From assembly GCA_964635845.1 (NCBI GenBank), contig CAZWNO010000133.1, positions 1 through 9,694 on the forward strand: a DNA stretch of 9,694 nucleotides. Reading direction: 5' to 3'. The notes below the pieces were generated by a model that was given only the letters and a program-made list of their open reading frames with translations, made no database searches and was not told the DNA's origin. How positions within the stretch are numbered: position 1 is the first letter of the stretch; each line of letters opens with the position of its first letter. Position numbers and translations under genes: made by a program. This DNA is from SZUA-365 sp964635845. Its GTDB lineage: Bacteria > Bacteroidota > Ignavibacteria > SZUA-365. Positions 1 through 5,861 of this stretch are shown in pieces.

Positions 1-675
1 AACCGCATCATCGTCGACCATCTCTCCTCGCTGCTGCTCTGCGTAACAGAGGATGCGTCCGAAAACTGTGCCGGCGAAGCCTGCCAGGGCAGGAGGGTGA
101 TCACCGGCGACATCATGTACGATCTGTATCTTCGCGACTGCACGGCGCTTCCCGGCGCGCGCGAAGTCCTTCACCGGCTCGAAATCGACGACGGCCCGTA
201 CTACCTCTGCACAGTGCACCGGCCTGTGAACACCGACGACGGTGCGCGGCTCGCTTCCCTGCTCGCGACGCTCAACGACCTGCCGCACCCCGTCCTGTTT
301 CCGATCCATCCGCGCACGGCGCTGCGCATGCGCGAACATGGCATTTCACTGCCGGAGGGTTCGCTGCGCATCGTGCCTCCGCTGGCGCATGGGGAAACAC
401 TGGCGCTTGCCGCCGGCGCGATCCGCGTCCTCACCGATTCCGGCGGACTCACGCGGGAGGCCTATTTCTGCGGCGTGCCCTCCGTCTGCCTCGATGATGT
501 CACGGCCTGGCACATGCTCGTCCGCAGCGGCTGGTGCGCACTGACCGGAGCGGACGCCGCCGCCATCCGCACCGCCGTCGGTGCGCCCGCGCGCCCCGAG
601 CACGATCCCTCGCTTTTCGGCGACGGCCATGCCGCCGACAAAATCGCCGCTGTGCTGATGGATTTTTTCAAATGA
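1..675 (+). CDS. wecB: UDP-N-acetylglucosamine 2-epimerase family protein (5' end outside window)
   Basis: The reading frame is open from the first base, so this is the last 224 residues of a longer protein (the family is usually about 360-390 residues). The non-hydrolysing enzymes interconvert UDP-GlcNAc and UDP-ManNAc in the cytoplasm, supplying ManNAc-type sugars for surface polysaccharides. Fragment landmarks follow the family order: VDHLSSLLLCVTE (5-17), GRRVITGDIMYD (30-41), the TVHRPVN block (71-77, whose His73 matches the conserved TxHRxE/N histidine), the FPIHPR block (100-105), LTDSGGLTREAYFCGVPS (144-161) and the C-terminal FGDGHAADKI (206-215). The loop after the SGG block, normally R-x-x-T-E-R-P-E or R-x-x-T-E-W-x-E, reads DDVTAWHM here, so the usual Arg and Glu residues are absent. 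The activity could therefore be altered; the fold assignment is firm. It is convergent with the membrane-protein gene at 728-1264, with 52 bp between the stops. Confidence 0.88.
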   Translation, partial: NRIIVDHLSSLLLCVTEDASENCAGEACQGRRVITGDIMYDLYLRDCTALPGAREVLHRLEIDDGPYYLCTVHRPVNTDDGARLASLLATLNDLPHPVLFPIHPRTALRMREHGISLPEGSLRIVPPLAHGETLALAAGAIRVLTDSGGLTREAYFCGVPSVCLDDVTAWHMLVRSGWCALTGADAAAIRTAVGAPARPEHDPSLFGDGHAADKIAAVLMDFFK

Positions 676-691
676 TCCGGATGCCGGATCA
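673..691. repeat. Perfect inverted repeat over the epimerase stop codon
   Basis: TGATCCGG (673-680) and CCGGATCA (684-691) form an 8-bp perfect stem with a 3-nt loop, and the stem begins at the TGA stop of the epimerase gene. No T-run follows on either strand, so it is not a canonical intrinsic terminator. It lies between two convergent genes, where an mRNA 3'-end hairpin or a bidirectional stop is plausible (inference). Confidence 0.55.
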
Positions 692-727
692 ACCCCGACC
701 GTGGCCGGGCAGGGTGGCTGGGCCTCA

Positions 728-1264
728 TCAGGGATTCAAACCGGTGCTGTCATTTTCATTGTCATTCCACCGCCGCTCCAGGCGCCGGCGGATCAGATCG
801 ATCATGCTGCCCAGCAGGGTGATGCTCCCGATGACGAGCACCGAAATGATCCAGGTTTTCGCGGCCGAGAGCATATCGTAGTTGCCCCAGATCAGCTGCC
901 GGCTCCAGGGCGAATCGTAGCCGAGCCAGATCGTGAAGAGGAAGAGCGTGAGCGTGACGGCGGCGTGTACGATCAGCAGGATCCCGCGCCTGCGGGTGGA
1001 AGCGATCGCCGTCATCTGGTACTTGTATAAAAACATGAAAAAGACAAAAATACCCAGTATTCCGACCGAGATCGCCAGCAGTCCCATGATATCGACCGCC
1101 TGCGGCCACATCTGCAGCGCCGACAGCAGCCAGAGCAGCAGGGCGGTCAGCGGCAGCGAAGCGCCGATGGCGGTCATGAACAGGGGTTTGACGAGCAGGC
1201 GGCGCCGCTCCTCCCGTCCGCCCGCTCCCTCGATCCCTTCCGTGCGTGCCCGCATGTCCGCCAT
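728..1264 (-). CDS. Four-helix integral membrane protein of unknown function
   Basis: This 178-residue protein is not one I recognise. The N-terminus (1-26) is charged and rich in Arg/Glu. Four hydrophobic segments follow at about residues 29-51, 57-80, 93-115 and 136-157, and the tail is Arg-rich then acidic (158-178, including RRRLERRW and NDNEND). Positive charge clusters before helix 1 (EERRRLLVK), between helices 2 and 3 (STRRRG) and after helix 4. By the positive-inside rule this puts both termini and the middle loop in the cytoplasm. WGNYD and DSPWSRQ sit in the loop between helices 3 and 4. The start is supported by an AAGGAG ribosome site (1271-1276) six bases upstream of ATG. It lies 100 bp downstream of the aldehyde dehydrogenase gene on the same strand and could share its transcript, but a hairpin lies in between. 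Gene reality is well supported; the function is unknown. Confidence 0.85.
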   Translation of the reverse strand: MADMRARTEGIEGAGGREERRRLLVKPLFMTAIGASLPLTALLLWLLSALQMWPQAVDIMGLLAISVGILGIFVFFMFLYKYQMTAIASTRRRGILLIVHAAVTLTLFLFTIWLGYDSPWSRQLIWGNYDMLSAAKTWIISVLVIGSITLLGSMIDLIRRRLERRWNDNENDSTGLNP

Positions 1265-1336
1265 GCCCGTCTCCTTGTAGTGTTGATCGTCGTCCGTTTC
1301 AGCTCGTCTCTGTTGACCTCTGCCCGCGCCCGTGCG

Positions 1337-1361
1337 ATCCGGGGATACCCCGTCCCCGGAT
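1337..1361. repeat. Stem-loop just downstream of the aldehyde dehydrogenase stop
   Basis: ATCCGGGG (1337-1344) and CCCCGGAT (1354-1361) form an 8-bp perfect GC-rich stem around a 9-nt loop. It starts 4 nt after the stop codon of the minus-strand dehydrogenase gene (stop at 1365-1367). No T-run follows in the minus direction, so it is either a weak or factor-dependent terminator or an mRNA-stabilising 3' hairpin between the dehydrogenase and membrane-protein genes. Confidence 0.55.
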
Positions 1362-1364
1362 GCG

Positions 1365-2729
1365 TCAGGCGATCCAGACAGTCTTGATGTTCACGAATTC
1401 GCGGATGCCGTAATGTGAAAGCTCCCGGCCGTACCCCGAACGCTTGACTCCGCCGAAGGGGAGGCGCGGGTCCGATTTCACCAGACCGTTAACGAAGACG
1501 CTGCCCGTTTCGAGACGCACGGCGAGACGCGCGGCCCGCTCGCGGTCGCGGGTCCACAGGCTCGCGCCCAGCCCGAACGCACTGTCATTGGCGATGTCCA
1601 CCGCCTCGTCCTCATCCCGCGCGGTGATGACGGCCGCGACGGGACCGAAGGTCTCCTCGTCGAAGACCGGCATCCCCTTGCGCACATTGCCGAGCACCGT
1701 GGGCATGTAGAAGGCGCCGGGACCGTCGAGCCGCCGTCCTCCGGTCAGCACGACGGCGCCGAGAGCGACCGATGCGCGCACCTGGGCGTCGAGGTCGAAG
1801 AGCAGATCCTCGCGCGCCAGCGCCCCCGCGTCCGTATCGTCGCGCATCGGATCCCCGGTCCGCATCGCCGCGACGGCATGCACGAACAGTGAGGTGAAGC
1901 GCTCGGCGACCGCCTCCTGAACGATGAAGCGCTTGGCCGCGATGCAGCTCTGGCCGGTGTTGATCATGCGCGCCATCGCGCCGGTGCGCGCGGCGACGTC
2001 GATGTCCGCGTCGTCGAGCACGATGAACGGATCGCTGCCGCCGAGTTCCAGCACCGTCTTCTTGAGCCGTGCGCCCGCCTGAGCGGCGACATGGCTGCCC
2101 GCGGATTCCGAGCCCGTGAGGGTCGCGGCGGCCACGGCCGGATGATCGATGACCGCGCGGACGGCGCCGGACCCTATCAGGAGAGTGCGAAAGCACCCCT
2201 CGGGAAATCCGGCACGCCGGAATATCCTTTCAATCTGCAGGGCGCAGCCGGGTACATTCGACGCATGCTTGAGCAGGCAGGTATTTCCCGCCATCAGCGC
2301 CGGCGCCGCGAAGCGGAATACCTGCCAGAACGGGAAATTCCACGGCATGACCGCGAGTACCGGACCGATGGGATCGAAACGCACATAACTCTCCGATGCG
2401 TCCGATTCGAGGATCTCCCTCGCGAGCGTCCTTTCGGCGTTTTCAGCGTACCACTCGCATACGAGGGCGCATTTATCGACTTCGGATCGCGCCTGCGCGA
2501 TCGGCTTTCCCATCTCGAGCGTGATCATGCGCGCGCAGTCCTCGCGGTTTTCCCTGAGTTCCCCCGCCGCACGGTGCATGAGCTGGGTCCGCGTCGCGAA
2601 ACTCGTCGTCCGCCAGCTGCGGAACTCCGCCGCCGCGGCCTCGATGGCCGCATCGACCTCCGCGGCGGACATCTCATCGTAGCGGGCAAGAACCTCCCCT
2701 GTCGCCGGATTGATGGATTCGAACGGCAT
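1365..2729 (-). CDS. gabD1: NAD(P)-dependent succinate-semialdehyde dehydrogenase (aldehyde dehydrogenase superfamily)
   Basis: It oxidises succinate semialdehyde to succinate with NAD(P)+, the last step of the GABA shunt, in the cytoplasm. The 454-residue length matches the GabD1/Sad subgroup. Landmarks in order: INPATGEVLARY (6-17), LEMGKPIAQARSEVDKC (71-87), PWNFPFWQVFRFAAPALMAG (129-148, with oxyanion Asn131), LLKHASNVP (152-160, cofactor-binding Lys154), LTGSESAG (204-211), LELGGSDPFIVL (227-238, general base Glu228), NTGQSCIAAKRFIV (257-270, nucleophile Cys262), EETFGPV (358-364) and LPFGGVKRSGYGRELSHYGI (423-442). The SDPFIVL and QSCIAAKRFIV wording is typical of GabD1 of Mycobacterium and Sad (YneI) of E. 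coli. All catalytic residues are present. The ATG at 2729 is chosen because it has a GGAG site six bases upstream and matches the family N-terminus. The frame stays open a further 62 codons upstream with non-homologous sequence. Related aldehydes remain possible substrates. Confidence 0.95.
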   Translation of the reverse strand: MPFESINPATGEVLARYDEMSAAEVDAAIEAAAAEFRSWRTTSFATRTQLMHRAAGELRENREDCARMITLEMGKPIAQARSEVDKCALVCEWYAENAERTLAREILESDASESYVRFDPIGPVLAVMPWNFPFWQVFRFAAPALMAGNTCLLKHASNVPGCALQIERIFRRAGFPEGCFRTLLIGSGAVRAVIDHPAVAAATLTGSESAGSHVAAQAGARLKKTVLELGGSDPFIVLDDADIDVAARTGAMARMINTGQSCIAAKRFIVQEAVAERFTSLFVHAVAAMRTGDPMRDDTDAGALAREDLLFDLDAQVRASVALGAVVLTGGRRLDGPGAFYMPTVLGNVRKGMPVFDEETFGPVAAVITARDEDEAVDIANDSAFGLGASLWTRDRERAARLAVRLETGSVFVNGLVKSDPRLPFGGVKRSGYGRELSHYGIREFVNIKTVWIA

Positions 2730-2735
2730 GACGCT

Positions 2736-2739
2736 CTCC
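2736..2739 (-). promoter_or_regulatory. Ribosome binding site that fixes the gabD1 start
   Basis: On the minus strand GGAG (within TTGGAGAGCG) lies six bases before the ATG at 2729. This selects the short, family-length protein over an in-frame upstream ATG at 2915. Confidence 0.7.
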
Positions 2740-2957
2740 AATCTGATAATGGAATCTCGTGCACATGGTGGAATCACGGACGTAATTTCAGCAATCCCGC
2801 GCTGCGGGACAACCCTCCCGCGCGCGGCAAACGGAGGACGGGAAATCCCGCCTGATGGGCGGCCCGCGACGGGACCGCCAGTTCTTTCGAGGAGGAACCC
2901 TGCATATCCGGCCACGTATAACGCATCTGTGCCAATTCCTCACGCACAGGTCGTTTG

Positions 2958-2986
2958 TTGCAACTGGTGTCACAACTCTGTATTTT
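2958..2986 (+). promoter_or_regulatory. Candidate sigma70-type promoter for the TPR/SPOR operon
   Basis: TTGCAA (2958-2963) and TATTTT (2981-2986) each match four of six consensus positions and are exactly 17 bp apart. A transcript starting near 2993 would have a leader of about 35-40 nt. The same spot contains TATTTTG, close to but one base shorter than the Bacteroidota -7 box TAnnTTTG. Confidence 0.45.
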
Positions 2987-3031
2987 GACCCTGTTTCGTC
3001 GTTACTTCATAATATCCATTCTCTGATGCTC

Positions 3032-4177
3032 ATGAAAACACTCGCCGTCTCCTTCCTGATCGTTGCCGCATCTCTCATGCCTGTGTCCAAAGCATCCGCG
3101 CAGTTCGCATTCGGCATGCAGTATTCCGTTGCCGCGGAGGACGCCTACGCGAAAATCACTCTGCCGGCATCCGCCCTCGCCGATATCGTCAAAGAGTCGG
3201 GCGATGTCATCAGCGGGAAGGATGTCTGCCTGACCGACAAGCCGAAGGGGACCCTGACGGGGTACCAGGCGGACTATGACGGCGACGGCACGGAGGAAAT
3301 GTGGCTGCTCTATCACTCCGGACCGGAAGACGCCGGCTGCAATGTCACGCTGATCATCACCGCGGTCGGCGGCGGCAAGTACCAGCTCATGGATCTCCTC
3401 AGCTTCCCCGGCGGCAAGGCGCTGCTGCGTCCGATCGTCGCACTCGACGGCGGCGTGCAGATGTACATGCAGAACAGCCGCACGACGGAAGACGGCAGCG
3501 CGGAGGTGAAAGGCTCGGTGCTCGCCTACACGCAGACCGCTCTGATCATCCTCACCTCGTGGACCCAGCGCGCGGGAATGCGTGAGGACACGTACATCAC
3601 CGAGCAGGTCGACGCGGTCTTCATCGACATGAATTTCGACAATGTAAAGGAGCTGGTCGTCCGCTATAATTCGCATGAAACCGGCGGCGGGGCCGCGACC
3701 TCCAAGAATCTCGTCGACCAGTACATCCTGACGCTGGATTTCCTTCCCAACCACCTGCGCTACGGCGTATACGATTCGGTCGGCTACGACAAGATCCAGG
3801 AAGCCGAAACGACGGCGAAGGTCGGCCGCGGCCAGCTCAATCGCGACGAGACGCGCATCGACGGCATCGTCAAGATGCGCGATGCTCTGCAGGCCAATCC
3901 GTTCATGACATGGGCCCGCGTGCGGCTCGGTGAGTTTCTCCTGCACGATGGCAAGTACTCCGACGCGGAGCAGACCCTCGTGCTCGCCCGTGCGTTCGAT
4001 CCGGAATACAACAAGACCTATCGCATTCTCGGCGACACCTATCTCCGTCTGAATGATCTGCAGAAAGCGCTCACCGCCTACGAACGGTACATGGATCTCG
4101 GTCCCGAATCGAATTACTACAAGCGAAAAGTCGAGCACAACATCAAGCAGATCACCATTCCGAAAAAGCGCCGGTAA
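3032..4177 (+). CDS. Exported protein with Asp-rich FG-GAP-like motifs and C-terminal TPR repeats
   Basis: This 381-residue protein has no family I can name. Residues 1-24 are a clear Sec signal peptide (MK, then a hydrophobic core, then a KASA-Q type signal peptidase I site), so it acts in the periplasm or beyond. Two Asp-rich turns, DYDGDGTEEMWLLY (81-94) and DMNFDNVKELVV (199-210), about 118 residues apart, resemble the metal-binding strand-turn-strand units of FG-GAP/VCBS-type proteins and suggest a duplicated beta-rich domain. Residues of about 291-324 (WARVRLGEFLLHDGKYSDAEQTLVLARAF in part) and 327-358 (NKTYRILGDTYLRLNDLQKALTAYERYM in part) are two TPR helix pairs, and the tail is basic (PKKRR). 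An ATG at 3026, two codons upstream, is an equally possible start; neither has a Shine-Dalgarno site. The SPOR gene follows 30 bp downstream, implying an operon and a shared envelope role. Confidence 0.83.
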   Translation: MKTLAVSFLIVAASLMPVSKASAQFAFGMQYSVAAEDAYAKITLPASALADIVKESGDVISGKDVCLTDKPKGTLTGYQADYDGDGTEEMWLLYHSGPEDAGCNVTLIITAVGGGKYQLMDLLSFPGGKALLRPIVALDGGVQMYMQNSRTTEDGSAEVKGSVLAYTQTALIILTSWTQRAGMREDTYITEQVDAVFIDMNFDNVKELVVRYNSHETGGGAATSKNLVDQYILTLDFLPNHLRYGVYDSVGYDKIQEAETTAKVGRGQLNRDETRIDGIVKMRDALQANPFMTWARVRLGEFLLHDGKYSDAEQTLVLARAFDPEYNKTYRILGDTYLRLNDLQKALTAYERYMDLGPESNYYKRKVEHNIKQITIPKKRR

Positions 4178-4193
4178 ACGATCTCATCACAGC

Positions 4194-4199
4194 GAAGGA
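4194..4199 (+). promoter_or_regulatory. Ribosome binding site supporting the GTG start of the SPOR gene
   Basis: GAAGGA lies eight bases before GTG at 4208. It supports the non-ATG start, since the first in-frame ATG is far downstream at residue 73, inside the low-complexity region. Confidence 0.65.
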
Positions 4200-4207
4200 T
4201 CTCGCCC

Positions 4208-5536
4208 GTGCCTGATTTCAATTTCGCGCAAGGAAACAGAAAACGGGAAGAAGAAACGTCCACTCCTGCGGGATGGCGGCAGACAACCGGTCAGCAACGG
4301 CCGGTTTCTGCGCATCCACAGGGCAGTTCCGATGCATACAGTGCCGCTCCGGAGCGCAGCCTGCGCGATGCAGTCGATTCGCAGGCCGGCGCCGCATCCA
4401 AGGCGGGACCAGCCGCATCGGGAATGACGGGCAGAACCATGCGGCAATCCCCCAGCGGCAGCGTGCTCGACAAATATCCCGAGCATGACCTCTCGAGATT
4501 GACAGCCGGCACCGCGGCCACCGGTCATCCCTCCCCGCTCGATTCTTCCGCTGGTCCAGGTCCTTCCGCTCCGTCCGGCACCTCCGAACCGACCGCCACC
4601 GCAGAGGACCACAACGACGCACTTTACTCCAACAATACCGCGGGAGGCAGCATGAGCAGCTCCTCGGGCAGGGGTCCGCTGATCACCATCCTTGCCATCG
4701 TCCTCCTGTTGATCCTCATCGCGTTCGTGTGGCATGTCAATCCCTGGCCCTCGCTGAAAGAACGCATCGCCGGCTTCTTCGGGGCGAAAGAGACCGGGAC
4801 ATCCGTTGTCGAGGGTCAGCCACCCGCGGCGCCCGCCGAAGCGGAGGATGCCGATGCGGCGGATGCCGCGGAAATGCGGTCGTGGGATTTCTTCCTGCAG
4901 GTTTCGTCGTGGAAGGAACTGGGCCGGGCCGATCTGGACGCGGAGCGTTACCGCGCCCAGGGATTCGACGTCATCGTCGAAAGCGAGTTCCTCCCTTCGA
5001 AGGGCGGGACCTGGTACAGGGTCCGCCTCGGGCCGTACGAAAGCAGCAAGGCCGCGCGTGAAGTGCTCGCATCCGGCGCCGGTGTGCTCCCGAACGGCGC
5101 ATATGTGGACAGCGTGCGGCTCGCGGAGGATCAGCCCATCGCGGCTCCACAGCAGGATCCCGGATCCGCTCCCGCGGAGAAGCGGGGCGTCCGGTCATCT
5201 TCCGCACCGGCGGGCGGTGCGCAGCGAACGCCCGGCCAGCGGATGGCGGGGCAGCGACTGCCCGGCAGGGATTTCTCCGTAGTCGACGAACCCATGTCGG
5301 GATGGGCGGTCAAGGTTTCGTCGCTGAAAGCCGAAGAACTCGCCCGCGGAGAGGCTCGCAGGCTGCTCGAACAGGGCTACCCCTCCTTCATCACGCGCAA
5401 GAGCATCGGCGGAACGACCTGGTACCGCGTGCTGGTCGGGCCATTCTCCGACAAGCGGGACGCGGACCGCTACCAGCAGCTGCTGAACGTCACCTACGGC
5501 AACGACGCCTATACCATCGATCTTTCGGCAGAGTAA
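4208..5536 (+). CDS. Single-pass membrane protein with two SPOR domains
   Basis: This is a 442-residue protein translated from GTG. Residues 1-150 are hydrophilic and rich in Ser, Ala, Gly, Pro and Thr, probably disordered and cytoplasmic. Residues of about 157-176 (ITILAIVLLLILIAFVWHV region) are one transmembrane helix. An acidic Ala/Pro linker follows (200-222), then SPOR domain 1 (about 226-303: WDFFLQVSSW to GAYVDSVRL). A second Pro/Gly/Arg-rich linker spans 306-362, and SPOR domain 2 runs about 365-438 (GWAVKVSSL to NDAYTIDL). Both domains carry the same GGT(T)WYRVxxGP core at 266-276 and 401-412, pointing to an internal duplication. SPOR domains bind peptidoglycan glycan strands stripped of stem peptides and often localise proteins to the division septum, so a cell-wall or division role is likely. 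It is probably co-transcribed with the TPR gene 30 bp upstream. Confidence 0.9.
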   Translation: MPDFNFAQGNRKREEETSTPAGWRQTTGQQRPVSAHPQGSSDAYSAAPERSLRDAVDSQAGAASKAGPAASGMTGRTMRQSPSGSVLDKYPEHDLSRLTAGTAATGHPSPLDSSAGPGPSAPSGTSEPTATAEDHNDALYSNNTAGGSMSSSSGRGPLITILAIVLLLILIAFVWHVNPWPSLKERIAGFFGAKETGTSVVEGQPPAAPAEAEDADAADAAEMRSWDFFLQVSSWKELGRADLDAERYRAQGFDVIVESEFLPSKGGTWYRVRLGPYESSKAAREVLASGAGVLPNGAYVDSVRLAEDQPIAAPQQDPGSAPAEKRGVRSSSAPAGGAQRTPGQRMAGQRLPGRDFSVVDEPMSGWAVKVSSLKAEELARGEARRLLEQGYPSFITRKSIGGTTWYRVLVGPFSDKRDADRYQQLLNVTYGNDAYTIDLSAE

Positions 5537-5578
5537 TCATGACTGTCTGATCGGATCATGAAAGTCTGATCGGATCAT
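5536..5578. repeat. 19-bp tandem repeat, 2.3 copies, built from palindromes
   Basis: ATCATGACTGTCTGATCGG (5536-5554) is followed directly by ATCATGAAAGTCTGATCGG (5555-5573) and a third partial ATCAT (5574-5578). The two full units differ at two adjacent bases. Each unit holds the 6-bp palindrome TCATGA, and each unit junction creates the 11-bp palindrome TGATC-G-GATCA (5548-5558 and 5567-5577). The array begins on the last base of the SPOR gene stop codon. It could be an operator pair for the next gene, a transcript-end structure, or a chance slippage product. Confidence 0.8.
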
Positions 5579-5861
5579 CCATGCGATACGCTCGCGAATG
5601 TGTGATGTTATAACGCTTCCGCATTTCTTCGATTTCTCTTGGGCTTTTTAAGGGAAACATGTACATTACGGAACTGCACGATGTGTTCTGCCAATGAAGG
5701 CGGAATGCACGTGCCTCTGCCCGCTACCCCGCGCGGTGTTACCAGATGACGTTTTTCGTGTCTATCAGGAAACGAAGTCTCGGGCGGGGCAAATTGAATT
5801 ACGCCAACCACACTGCATGATTCGTTTCCACACTTCCACACACCAGCAGGAGTTACCCGTT
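5537..5861. other. 325-bp gene-free region and leader of the secreted Asp-box gene
   Basis: The left end holds the 19-bp tandem repeat. Two promoter candidates are visible for the gene at 5862. One is an extended -10, TG-T-TATAAC (5606-5614), with no clear -35. The other is TTGGGC (5639-5644) and TACATT (5662-5667) with 17-bp spacing. Either would leave a leader of roughly 185-245 nt. The frame of the downstream gene stays open back to an ATG at 5694, but that stretch has no signal peptide and no ribosome site, so I treat it as noncoding. I see no recognisable riboswitch, tRNA or small gene, and no intrinsic terminator for the SPOR gene. Confidence 0.5.
5848..5852 (+). promoter_or_regulatory. 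Ribosome binding site that fixes the start of the secreted Asp-box protein
   Basis: AGGAG lies nine bases before ATG at 5862. That ATG opens directly into a signal peptide, so it is preferred over the in-frame ATG at 5694. Confidence 0.75.

Larger units (their letters stand above)
2730..3031. other. Divergent intergenic region between gabD1 and the TPR gene
   Basis: About 300 bp without a credible gene. The gabD1-proximal part (2730-2790) is AT-richer and holds the gabD1 ribosome site. I could not pick a convincing leftward promoter. The middle (2795-2874) is GC-rich and holds six copies of TCCCG or its complement CGGGA, including a perfect hairpin TCCCGC-GCT-GCGGGA (2795-2809) and the pair CGGGA-AA-TCCCG (2839-2850). 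The right part (2930-3031) is AT-richer and carries the rightward promoter candidate. The open frames crossing it are extensions of neighbouring genes or overlap them. Confidence 0.6.

Noticed and set aside
2730..2915. A 62-residue in-frame upstream extension of the aldehyde dehydrogenase
   Set aside because: The family-like N-terminus begins at 2729 behind a GGAG site; the extension is Arg/Pro/Gly-rich, runs through the repeat-rich intergenic DNA and has no ribosome site.
3002..4138. A 378-codon open frame on the minus strand opposite the TPR gene
   Set aside because: It mirrors a gene with a signal peptide, TPR motifs and promoter; its translation is a Val/Asp/Arg/His-rich composition typical of the antisense frame of a GC-rich gene.
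5608..5841. A 77-codon minus-strand open frame in the long intergenic region
   Set aside because: No ribosome site, no hydrophobic segment or motif, and it overlaps the probable promoter and leader of the next gene.
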